Program-made: the position numbers and the translations under genes
Notes under the pieces: model-generated
Told to the model about the DNA's origin: nothing
The model's input: only the letters and a program-made list of their open reading frames with translations
Databases searched by the model: none
From: Armatimonadota bacterium
GTDB taxonomy: Bacteria; Armatimonadota; SYMT01
Assembly (NCBI GenBank): GCA_020696885.1
Contig: JAJFMS010000206.1
Span: 1 to 6,555, forward strand
Direction of reading: 5' to 3'
DNA: 6,555 nucleotides
Part shown: piece after piece, positions 1-6,037 of the stretch
How the letters are laid out: each line of letters begins with the position of its first letter
Position numbering within the stretch: the first letter of the stretch is position 1

Positions 1-879
1 ACCGCCACCACGCTGCTGGACCTTCCCGGCGTGCCCGCGGGCGTCACGGCGGTCGCGCTGTCGGACACGCTGATCCGCGTGCGCTGGATCGACACCAGCA
101 GCAACGAGACCGGCTTCCGCATCGAACGGAAGTCCGGCGGGTCCAGCTACAGCACGCTCGTCACCCGGGCCGCGGGAGTGGTGGAGCACCTGGACACCGG
201 CCTCACGGAAGGCGCGAGCTACACCTACCGCGTGATCGCGCTGAATGACAACGGAGACTCCACACCGTCCGGAGAGGCGAGCGCCGTCACCCTGCCGCGC
301 GCACCGGCTAACCTGACGGCCATCCCGCTCTCCGGCCGGATCGAGCTGCGCTGGCGAGACGATAGCCTGGTGGAGACCGGCTACCGTGTGGAGCGTGCGA
401 ACGGCGGCGAGTTCACCCTGCTCGCCACGGTAGGAGCCGGAGTCACCGCGTACGCGGACACCACGCCTGCGGCCGGAACCACCTACAGCTACCGCGTGCA
501 GGCTACCGGGGCCGCCGGCGGCTCCGCCTACTCCAGCGTGACCACCGCCGTCACCCTGGCCCCCAGCCCGCTGGCAAAGCTGCAGGTCACCCCCACGAAG
601 ATCAACTTCGGGAGAGTGCGCGTCAACACTCCGCGCACCAAAACCGTGAAGCTGACCAACAAGGGGAAGGAGCCGGTAACGGTGCTGGTGGGCCAGGTGG
701 CGGCGCCGTTCGGCGTCACCCCCGGCGGCGCGATCACGTTGGCGCCGCGGGCCTCCGCCACGCTCACCGTCAGCTACCGCGCCACCACCACGGGAACGGC
801 CAGCGGCGTGCTGCAGCTGTCGTCCACGGACCCTCGCAAGCTGCAGGTGGCGGTGTCACTTACCGCAACGGCCCGGTAG
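1..879 (+). CDS. C-terminal part of a fibronectin type III repeat protein with an ASH-like C-terminal domain (5' end outside window)
   Basis: The frame is open from the first base and ends at TAG 877-879, giving 292 visible residues. GTG 31 is only an internal valine; the residues before it are in the same style, so the gene begins upstream. Two FN3-like repeats are visible at about residues 12-98 and 101-187. They share a W-x-D-x-S...ETG-[FY]-R-[IV]-ER core and a [AT]-[ST]-Y-[ST]-YRV strand, so they are true internal repeats. Residues about 194-290 form a beta-rich domain with 'INFGRVRVNT', 'KTVKLTNKG' and 'TGTASGVLQLSSTDP', typical of ASH/choice-of-anchor-D modules. Such architectures usually belong to exported or surface proteins that bind proteins or polysaccharides. 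No catalytic domain, membrane anchor or sorting signal is seen in this part; a signal peptide, if any, lies outside. Domain classes are confident, the precise role is not known. Confidence 0.88.
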   Translation, partial: TATTLLDLPGVPAGVTAVALSDTLIRVRWIDTSSNETGFRIERKSGGSSYSTLVTRAAGVVEHLDTGLTEGASYTYRVIALNDNGDSTPSGEASAVTLPRAPANLTAIPLSGRIELRWRDDSLVETGYRVERANGGEFTLLATVGAGVTAYADTTPAAGTTYSYRVQATGAAGGSAYSSVTTAVTLAPSPLAKLQVTPTKINFGRVRVNTPRTKTVKLTNKGKEPVTVLVGQVAAPFGVTPGGAITLAPRASATLTVSYRATTTGTASGVLQLSSTDPRKLQVAVSLTATAR

Positions 880-889
880 ACCCCGGTGA

Positions 890-1168
890 TGTGCTACTAC
901 CTTTACCTGGGTCTCCCAAAGGCGCCCTTCGACGTGGGCACACAAAAGCCTCAACTGCGACGAGATCGCCCGCGCTGGCATCGCTCGCCTGAGCGAGACG
1001 CACCGGAAGGTCTACTTTCTGATGCACTGGGCGAGTACGCCAATCGACCCACGCCAGGACGCGACGCGCACCATTGAGCTATCGATGGCCGCCTTCCTGG
1101 AGCTGTTCCCCGAGCTCGAAGAGGACGTGCGCTACGTGGCGCTTACCGTGCACAACCCCAACCCATGA
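890..1168 (+). pseudogene. Coding-like frame without a normal start (gene remnant or small gene)
   Basis: The frame is open from just after an in-frame TGA (887-889) to TGA 1166-1168. From about 950 onward its codons end almost always in G or C and the translation is protein-like: it contains 'CDEIARAGIARLSETHRKV', then 'YFLMHWASTPIDPRQD', then an amphipathic stretch with 'AAFLELFPELEEDVRYVAL', ending HNPNP. The only standard start in this frame is ATG 1022, which would leave 48 residues and cut through the conserved-looking part. A GGAAGG at 1005-1010 lies 11 bases before it. The sequence before about 945 does not look coding in this frame. The likeliest reading is the 3' remnant of a gene that lost its start; a frameshifted gene or a real 48-residue protein are alternatives. 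I recognise no family. Confidence 0.4.
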
Positions 1169-1242
1169 GGCGCCACGGTGCGGTGGACGCGTCCCCTGTC
1201 AAACATCTCCTGCCGGGCTCGGAGCGCCGCTCCCAGGCGTCG

Positions 1243-1261
1243 AGACGGAGGCGTCTTTATT
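1243..1261 (+). terminator. Weak hairpin with short T-rich tail
   Basis: AGACG (1243-1247) pairs with CGTCT (1252-1256) around a four-base loop and is followed by TTATT. It could end plus-strand transcription from the 890-1168 frame, but the stem is only 5 bp and the tail is short. It sits at the 3' end of the convergent minus-strand gene and overlaps its stop codon. A second short hairpin, GGAGC/GCTCC, lies at 1221-1233 without a T-tract. Confidence 0.2.
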
Positions 1262-1823
1262 CGGACCGCTTCGCGACTCCGGTGGCTGCCCGCGGTTGCG
1301 CCACCATTCGGCCCATGCGAGCGACGGGCGGATTGTTCAGGATCGGAAAGGCGCACTCTCCCACCATCTCGCCAAACGGGTTCGGCCGATCAATCAGGGG
1401 TGGAGCCGGGGCCATGTCTCCCATCTCCAGGCCGCTGGGAGCGGTGGGGGCCGGTGGCGTCGTTAGCGTGGCCGCGGTGCGGGGGGCGGGCCGGAGCAGC
1501 AGTCCGCTGAGCACGCCGATGCCGGCGGCGAGGGAACCTGCAAACGCCGCTACCCTTCGCCGGATGGCCGCTCGCAGCCCCACGGGGCAATCCTGAGTGA
1601 GCACGGTGCCGTCCTGGCGCCGGTAGAGGCGTACGCAGAGGCGGTCCGAGGACTCGAAGATCAGCCGGGCCGCGTCCTCCACGTCCATCGCCGAGAGGTT
1701 GTAGACGTGCAGCCGGCAGCCGCTGCAGTAGCGCACCTGCTCGTCGCCCTTCATGTCGGCCCAGGACATGGAGCACGGCGACGCGATCCGGACATCGTTC
1801 ACGGTCTCTCTGCTGCTCTTCAC
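1257..1823 (-). CDS. Single-pass membrane protein with N-terminal CxxSW / CxxC cysteine domain
   Basis: The 188-residue product starts at GTG 1823 (reverse strand), preceded by a strong AGGAGGAGG seven bases upstream, which settles the start. Residues about 15-82 form a compact cysteine domain: C17-SMSW, MKGDE, C33-SGC36, 'VYNLSAM', C63 in 'LCVRLYRR', 'DGTVLTQDCPVG' with C79. I know this pattern as a recurrent uncharacterised domain in Gemmatimonadota, Planctomycetes and relatives. The cysteines suggest metal binding or a redox role, but that is inference. R88-R90 precede a hydrophobic segment at about 91-110, so the cysteine domain is probably cytoplasmic and the Pro/Ala-rich tail (111-188) periplasmic. 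The tail has one further cysteine (C157) and no recognisable domain. The gene is divergent from the FHA-led operon; whether it is functionally linked is unknown. Anti-sigma-like sensing is a possible alternative without direct support. Confidence 0.82.
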   Translation of the reverse strand: MKSSRETVNDVRIASPCSMSWADMKGDEQVRYCSGCRLHVYNLSAMDVEDAARLIFESSDRLCVRLYRRQDGTVLTQDCPVGLRAAIRRRVAAFAGSLAAGIGVLSGLLLRPAPRTAATLTTPPAPTAPSGLEMGDMAPAPPLIDRPNPFGEMVGECAFPILNNPPVARMGRMVAQPRAATGVAKRSE

Positions 1824-1830
1824 GGACCTA

Positions 1831-1839
1831 CCTCCTCCT
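1831..1839 (-). promoter_or_regulatory. Ribosome binding site of the cysteine-domain gene
   Basis: The reverse strand reads AGGAGGAGG, seven bases before the GTG start at 1823. It is a near-perfect Shine-Dalgarno sequence and supports GTG rather than a downstream ATG as the start. Confidence 0.75.
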
Positions 1840-2008
1840 CCACCCCACGGGACGGGAACCTCGCTGGCCCTGCTGATTGGTTCGCGCCGGGCGTCGAAAG
1901 GAGTCGTGAAAGTTGAGAACGATTTACAGGTCAGGTTCGATCCGGCCGTAGTGAGGGAAGAAAGGCTATCGAGCCCGATTGCGACCTGGGCTCTAATCTA
2001 TTGGTTCC

Positions 2009-2015
2009 GAGGAGG
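2009..2015 (+). promoter_or_regulatory. Ribosome binding site of the FHA gene
   Basis: GAGGAGG ends five bases before ATG 2021. It fixes the start so that the CPTC zinc-ribbon knuckle begins at residue 4, as expected for this type of N-terminal ribbon. Confidence 0.75.
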
Positions 2016-2020
2016 CCCTG

Positions 2021-2647
2021 ATGGCGCAATGCCCGACCTGTGGTTCCGACGTTTCCGAGCAGGCCGCGTTCTGCCCCGATTGCGGCACCGACCTCAAGCC
2101 CGGGGGCGGCGTGGCGCCACCGGAGCCGGGGGACGTTGCCACCACCCCATCTCCCACTGCACCGCCGGCTGACGCGCCGGTCGCGGCAGCGGAGCTCGGG
2201 ATTGAGGCAGAGCCCACCGAGACGGAAGCGCCGATCCCGGCGCCCGTGGACCCTTCCGTGCCCCCGCCTCCGCCGATCCCGGCAGCGATACCTGCCGCCG
2301 CGTCGAATGGAGCGGCCCGGCTGACCCTGAAGCGGAGCGGAGCCGTGACCGGCGACGTATTTCCGGTGTCCGGACACGTGGTGATCGGGCGCTTCGATCC
2401 GGAGACCGGCCCGGTGGACGTGGACCTGGGCAACTTGCCGGAAGCGACCTACGTTTCCCGGCAGCATGCGGAGATCATCCCGGACGGCTCCGGTGGGTGG
2501 CGGGTGAAGGACCTCGGCTCCCGGAACGGCGTCTTTGTGCGGAAGCAGGGCGGCGGCACGTTCCAGCGGGTGAGCGGCGAGGAGCCGATCAGCGGCGGGG
2601 ATGAGATCGCACTGGGGAATGCCCGGTTCGAGTTCCAGGTGGGATGA
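2021..2647 (+). CDS. Zinc-ribbon and FHA domain protein
   Basis: The 208-residue product is a probable cytoplasmic phosphothreonine reader. Residues 4-21 form a zinc ribbon with two CPxC knuckles (C4/C7 and C18/C21, both followed by G). Residues about 28-97 are a Pro/Ala-rich disordered linker. Residues about 100-207 are an FHA domain with the hallmark residues in place: G123-R124 in 'VIGRFD', S146-R147-Q148-H149-A150-E151, and 'LGSRNGVFV' with S167, N169 and G170, then 'GDEIALGNARFEF'. The retained Arg, Ser, His and Asn indicate a functional phosphopeptide pocket. It is the first gene of the operon, and its TGA overlaps the next ATG as ATGA, which implies translational coupling. By known parallels (Fha of type VI secretion, GarA-type adaptors) it probably binds a phosphorylated partner made by the operon's kinase; the vWA protein and the long linkers are candidates. 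No transmembrane segment is seen. Confidence 0.93.
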   Translation: MAQCPTCGSDVSEQAAFCPDCGTDLKPGGGVAPPEPGDVATTPSPTAPPADAPVAAAELGIEAEPTETEAPIPAPVDPSVPPPPPIPAAIPAAASNGAARLTLKRSGAVTGDVFPVSGHVVIGRFDPETGPVDVDLGNLPEATYVSRQHAEIIPDGSGGWRVKDLGSRNGVFVRKQGGGTFQRVSGEEPISGGDEIALGNARFEFQVG

Positions 2648-4620
2648 TGCACCTGGAAGCCAAAGCACAGGCTCTGGACGAGCACAGCCAGACCACCGCC
2701 GCTGATCGGCCGCCGCCCCGGCCCGACGAGCCGCCCCCCGGGGAGCCGCCGCCTGCCGAACAGCCGGTGGGCGAGCCCCCGGGTGAGCCCGCCCCGCTGG
2801 AGATGCCGCCGCCTGGAACGCCGTCCGAGGCCCCACCGCCCGCGGTGGACCCGATGCGCGAGCCAACGGTGGGAGACCCGCCGTCTCGTGAGCCGCCGGT
2901 TCAGGCGGCGGTGACGGACCTCGAGCCGATCACCGCCCCGCCCGCGGAGGTGGTCGCGAGCGCGGGGAGTTACCTGCCGGAGCTGACGATACCGCTGGAG
3001 GCGCCGCCTGCCGCGCAGTTGCTGCCGGCGGGCACCACACTTCAGGCCCCATTCGGTGCGGTCGTGGTGAGCCGGCACGTAAAGAGTGAGGCGGGAGTTC
3101 AGTACTACGAGGCGGAGTGGGAAGGGCGGCCGGTGATGCTCCTGGCGGCGGACGGCCCGGCGAGAGAGCGGCTGGTCACCGAGGCCGGGATGCTCGCGGG
3201 GCTCAGCTCGCCGATGTTCCCCCGGGTCGTGGACCGGTTCGAGCAGGATGAGCGCTTCTACCTGGTGGTCGAGATCTCGGAGGGGCCGACACTGGCCGAA
3301 GCGCTGCCCGACCTGCCGTTCCCGCAGGTGGTCTCCGTCCTAGCGCAGGTGACGCACGGCGTGAAGAGTCTCCACGAGGCCGGCTGGGCGCACCTGGGGC
3401 TGCGGCCGAGCGGCATCGTCATGGGCCGGCCGGTCCAGATCACCGACCTCTCCTTCGCCACGCGGCTGGGGGAGCGGCCCGCCGCGCCGTTCTACCATGC
3501 GGGCTACTCTCCGCCGGAGCTCCTGGTGGAGCAGCCGGTAGACGCCCGCGCGGATGTGTACAGCCTCGGTGCGCTGCTGTTCCACGCGGTCAGCGGCAAG
3601 CCGATTGCGGAGACCGGGATCGAGCTGAGCACCTGGGAGCCGCCCCGCCCGATCGCCGGCGTGCCGCAGATCCTGGAGCGGTGCCTGGGACCCCGCGAGA
3701 CCCGCTACCCCTCGGTAGACCTGCTCCACCGGGACCTCGTCCGGCTCGCGCGGCGGCTCGCCCCGCCCGTGCGCTATTCGGTCGCGGCGGCCACTTCCAT
3801 CGGCCTGGAGCCGACCCGCGTCACGAACCAGGACGCCTTCGTCTGGCTCACCGGCTCCGTGGCGTCGGAGGAGGGGCTGCGAGACTGGGCGGTCCTCTGC
3901 GTCTCCGACGGCATGGGCGGCATGGCCGCCGGCGAAGTCGCCAGTAACGCGGCGGTCAAGCGGCTGGCGGCCGAGGCGGGACCTGCCATGGCCCGCTTTA
4001 CGGCAATCACCGCCGAGGAGCAGGTGCAGGTAGTGAAGCAGTGGATGCACGCCGCCAACGACAGCGCCACGGACGCCATGGAGCGACTGGGCGTGCGCGG
4101 CGGTGCGACGCTGGTGTGTGCCTGCGTGGTCGGACGCCGCCTGACCATCTCGCACGTAGGCGACTGCCGCCTCTACCTGCTGCGCGGCGGCGAGATCCGG
4201 CAGCTCAACCGGGACCATTCCCTGGTGATGGCGCTGGCGCTCCAGGGCCAGATCCGGGTGGAGGAGATCCGGAGCCACCCGGACCGCAGCACGATCACCC
4301 GCTCTCTGGGAGACCGCCGCCCGCTGCCGGAGGCCCACGTGGACACCCTGCAGCAGGTGACCGGCCAGCCCACGCTGGAGCTGCAGGCCCGGGACGTGCT
4401 GCTCCTCTGCAGCGACGGGCTGTGGGAGCCGGTGGTGGAAGAGCAGATGCTGCGGGCGGTGGAAGAGAATGCGCCGGACCTGACGGCGGCTGCGGACGAG
4501 CTGGTCCGGCTGGCGCTGGAGGGAGGCGGCCCGGACAACATCGCGGCGATGCTGTTCCGGCTGGACCAGACAGTGCCCGAAGTGCCTGATGCCCCCGGAG
4601 AGGAGAAACCGAAGTGCTGA
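2644..4620 (+). CDS. Pseudokinase-PP2C phosphatase fusion with Pro-rich N-terminus
   Basis: The 658-residue product has three parts. Residues 1-125 are Pro/Glu-rich and disordered, with repeated EPPxGEPP-like units. Residues about 130-372 follow the Ser/Thr kinase fold: hinge-like 'FYLVVEISEGPTLAEAL', the helix before the catalytic loop, 'YSPPELL' for APE, and 'DVYSLGALLFHAVSGKP'. The catalytic residues are lost: the VAIK strand reads 'VMLLA', HRDLKPxN reads H250-LGLRPSG, and DFG reads D268-LS. This part should be a pseudokinase. Residues about 377-640 are a PP2C phosphatase with its metal-binding residues present: 'TNQDAF' (D397), 'SDGMGG' (D422), 'GGATL', 'SHVGDCRLYLL', 'RDHSLV', 'CSDGLWE' (D591) and 'GGPDNIA' (D631). 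It should therefore be an active Mn/Mg-dependent phosphatase of PrpC/Stp type. Likely role: reversing phosphorylation by the downstream kinase, with the pseudokinase as docking or regulatory domain (inference). It starts within the ATGA overlap with the FHA gene. Confidence 0.93.
   Translation: MMHLEAKAQALDEHSQTTAADRPPPRPDEPPPGEPPPAEQPVGEPPGEPAPLEMPPPGTPSEAPPPAVDPMREPTVGDPPSREPPVQAAVTDLEPITAPPAEVVASAGSYLPELTIPLEAPPAAQLLPAGTTLQAPFGAVVVSRHVKSEAGVQYYEAEWEGRPVMLLAADGPARERLVTEAGMLAGLSSPMFPRVVDRFEQDERFYLVVEISEGPTLAEALPDLPFPQVVSVLAQVTHGVKSLHEAGWAHLGLRPSGIVMGRPVQITDLSFATRLGERPAAPFYHAGYSPPELLVEQPVDARADVYSLGALLFHAVSGKPIAETGIELSTWEPPRPIAGVPQILERCLGPRETRYPSVDLLHRDLVRLARRLAPPVRYSVAAATSIGLEPTRVTNQDAFVWLTGSVASEEGLRDWAVLCVSDGMGGMAAGEVASNAAVKRLAAEAGPAMARFTAITAEEQVQVVKQWMHAANDSATDAMERLGVRGGATLVCACVVGRRLTISHVGDCRLYLLRGGEIRQLNRDHSLVMALALQGQIRVEEIRSHPDRSTITRSLGDRRPLPEAHVDTLQQVTGQPTLELQARDVLLLCSDGLWEPVVEEQMLRAVEENAPDLTAAADELVRLALEGGGPDNIAAMLFRLDQTVPEVPDAPGEEKPKC
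2704..2943 (+). repeat. Proline-rich imperfect repeat region within the pseudokinase-PP2C gene
   Basis: Residues about 21-100 of the fusion protein are a low-complexity series of PP-rich units, such as DEPPPGEPPPAEQ, GEPPGEPAP, APPPAVDP and REPPVQ. The repeats are imperfect, so this is a diverged disordered linker and not a fresh tandem duplication. A similar but shorter linker (2104-2311) separates ribbon and FHA in the preceding gene. Confidence 0.6.
4601..4605 (+). promoter_or_regulatory. Ribosome binding site of the vWA gene, inside the PP2C gene
   Basis: AGGAG lies eight bases before GTG 4614 and within the last codons of the PP2C gene. It supports the GTG start and the 7-base overlap of the two genes. 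Confidence 0.65.
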
Positions 4621-6017
4621 ACGTCTTGTTGAAGCCGCATCGCAACAGCCTGCGAGCCGCTGCCGCGGAGCCGCAAAAGGTGTTCGCGATGCTCAAGCTC
4701 ATCCCGCAGGGGGAGGTGGCGAAGGCCCGCCCGCCGCTGGCCCTGGCCCTCGTCATCGACACCAGCGGCTCGATGCGGGAGTTCGCGGACCAGGATAAAG
4801 CCCGGGCAGAGGTCTCGAAGCAATCGCTTACCGGCATCCCGGACGCCTCGGACGGTGGTAACCACCAGGCCGTATCCCTGAAGCTGCCCACGAAGCTGGA
4901 CCAGGCGACGGAGGCGGCGCACCGGCTGATCGACGACGCCCGGTTGACGGCGGACGATCGAATCACGATCATCCGCTTCGATGACGACGCGGAGACCCTG
5001 CTCCCGTTGACGCCGCTCTCGGACCGGGACGCCGCGCACCGCGCGATCGACAGCCTGGCCCGGCATTCCGGGGGCACACAGATGGGCAAAGGCATGCGCT
5101 GTGCCCAGGAGCAGCTCCGGTCGCTGGCGACGCAGGTGGCGAAGCGCGTCATCCTGCTCACGGACGGCAAGGCGTTCGACGACGAGGAGTGCCGGGCCCA
5201 GGCCCCCGGCTTCGGAGCCTCCAACACCCCGATCATCGCCGTAGGGATCGGCCCGGAGTATAACGAGGAGCTGATGCGGGAGCTGGCGGACCTCACCCAG
5301 GGCCGGCCCTACCACCTCCAGACGATGGAGCAGCTCCAGGAGATCATGGACGCGGAGGTGGGCGCCTCCGTCCGGGAAGTGGTCACGGACCTGCAGGCCA
5401 CCGTCGCGACCGTTAAAGACGTGAAGCTCTCCGGCATCACCCGCGTCTATCCCAGCCTCGCGGAGCTGCCGGTGGGAGAGCCGCCCTACCGGCTCGGCAA
5501 CATCCCGGCTGGCGACTACACCGTCTTCGTGCTGGAGTTCTCGGTGGACGGGCTGCTGCGGCCGCCCAGCCGCGCCCGCCTGGCCCGGCTGGGCCTGTCC
5601 GGGCACGTCCCGGGGCTGGGGCACCAGCACGAGTTGGACCCGCAGGACCTCTTCATCGACTTCACCACCGATGAAGCAGCCATCGCGCAGGTCGATCCCG
5701 AAGTGCTGGGCTACGTGCAGCAGAAGAACGTGGACAACATGGTCCAGCAGGCGGTGCGCCAGGCAACGGTGGATGCGGGCCAGGCCCGGCGCACCCTGCA
5801 GGCGGCCGTGGGGATGACCCAGCGGCTGGGCAACCGCGCGGTGACACAGATGCTGGAGAATGCGCTGGACGAGCTGAACCAGAGCGGCACCATCTCCGCG
5901 GGCACCCGCAAGACCGTAGCGCTGGGAGGCCGGACGAAGACGATGAAGCCGGGCGGCACCCAGGCGATGGAGGGAGCGCCCTCGGACGAGGAGATCCGGA
6001 GGCTGACCGGCGCCTGA
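4614..6017 (+). CDS. von Willebrand factor A (vWA) domain protein with Thr/basic C-terminal tail
   Basis: The 467-residue product starts at GTG 4614 with AGGAG eight bases upstream, and overlaps the PP2C stop by seven bases. Residues about 41-250 are a vWA domain with a complete MIDAS: D49-T-S51-G-S53, T155 in 'HSGGTQMG', and D184 in 'LLTDGK'. An insert at about 55-93 separates the MIDAS loop from the first helix. Residues about 253-350 look like a beta-sandwich ('YRLGNIPAGDYTVFVLEFS', 'DLFIDFTTD'). Residues about 354-420 are helical ('NVDNMVQQAVRQATVDAG', 'TQMLENALDELNQ'). The tail (424-467) is rich in Thr and basic residues ('TRKTVALGG', 'RTKTMKPGGTQAM') and looks disordered. No signal peptide or membrane helix is seen, so it is probably cytoplasmic. 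vWA proteins of this type act as metal-dependent protein-binding partners; TerY, which travels with a PP2C and a kinase, is the nearest functional parallel. Exact function unknown. Confidence 0.92.
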   Translation: MLNVLLKPHRNSLRAAAAEPQKVFAMLKLIPQGEVAKARPPLALALVIDTSGSMREFADQDKARAEVSKQSLTGIPDASDGGNHQAVSLKLPTKLDQATEAAHRLIDDARLTADDRITIIRFDDDAETLLPLTPLSDRDAAHRAIDSLARHSGGTQMGKGMRCAQEQLRSLATQVAKRVILLTDGKAFDDEECRAQAPGFGASNTPIIAVGIGPEYNEELMRELADLTQGRPYHLQTMEQLQEIMDAEVGASVREVVTDLQATVATVKDVKLSGITRVYPSLAELPVGEPPYRLGNIPAGDYTVFVLEFSVDGLLRPPSRARLARLGLSGHVPGLGHQHELDPQDLFIDFTTDEAAIAQVDPEVLGYVQQKNVDNMVQQAVRQATVDAGQARRTLQAAVGMTQRLGNRAVTQMLENALDELNQSGTISAGTRKTVALGGRTKTMKPGGTQAMEGAPSDEEIRRLTGA

Positions 6018-6037
6018 GAGGGCCCGGACGACCACCA

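Larger units (their letters stand above)
1824..2020. promoter_or_regulatory. Divergent intergenic region, likely carrying both promoters
   Basis: These 197 bases separate the divergent starts of the cysteine-domain gene and the phospho-signalling operon, so each transcription unit should start here. The stretch 1895-1975 is AT-richer than its surroundings. On the plus strand TTGAGA (1913-1918) resembles a -35 box, and TTCGAT (1936-1941) is a poor -10 at 17 bases. I could not assign a convincing promoter on either strand, and saw no clear operator palindrome or riboswitch. Confidence 0.4.

Noticed and set aside
886..1077. ATG-initiated 63-codon plus-strand frame after the FN3 gene
   Set aside because: Its translation turns into Arg/Pro-rich shadow from about 950, where a different frame (890-1168) has the coding signature. 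Its first part could at most be the displaced 5' end of that remnant.
1221..1233. GGAGC/GCTCC hairpin as terminator of the minus-strand gene
   Set aside because: Only a 5 bp stem with a three-base loop and no T-tract on the minus-strand side.
1824..2020. tRNA, riboswitch or CRISPR-like structure in the divergent intergenic region
   Set aside because: No cloverleaf, no regular repeats and no recognised riboswitch core were found on reading both strands.
1931..2866. Minus-strand open frame opposite the FHA gene
   Set aside because: Arg/Ala/Gly-rich shadow translation; it crosses the intergenic region and the ATGA junction, and the plus strand has unmistakable zinc-ribbon and FHA motifs.
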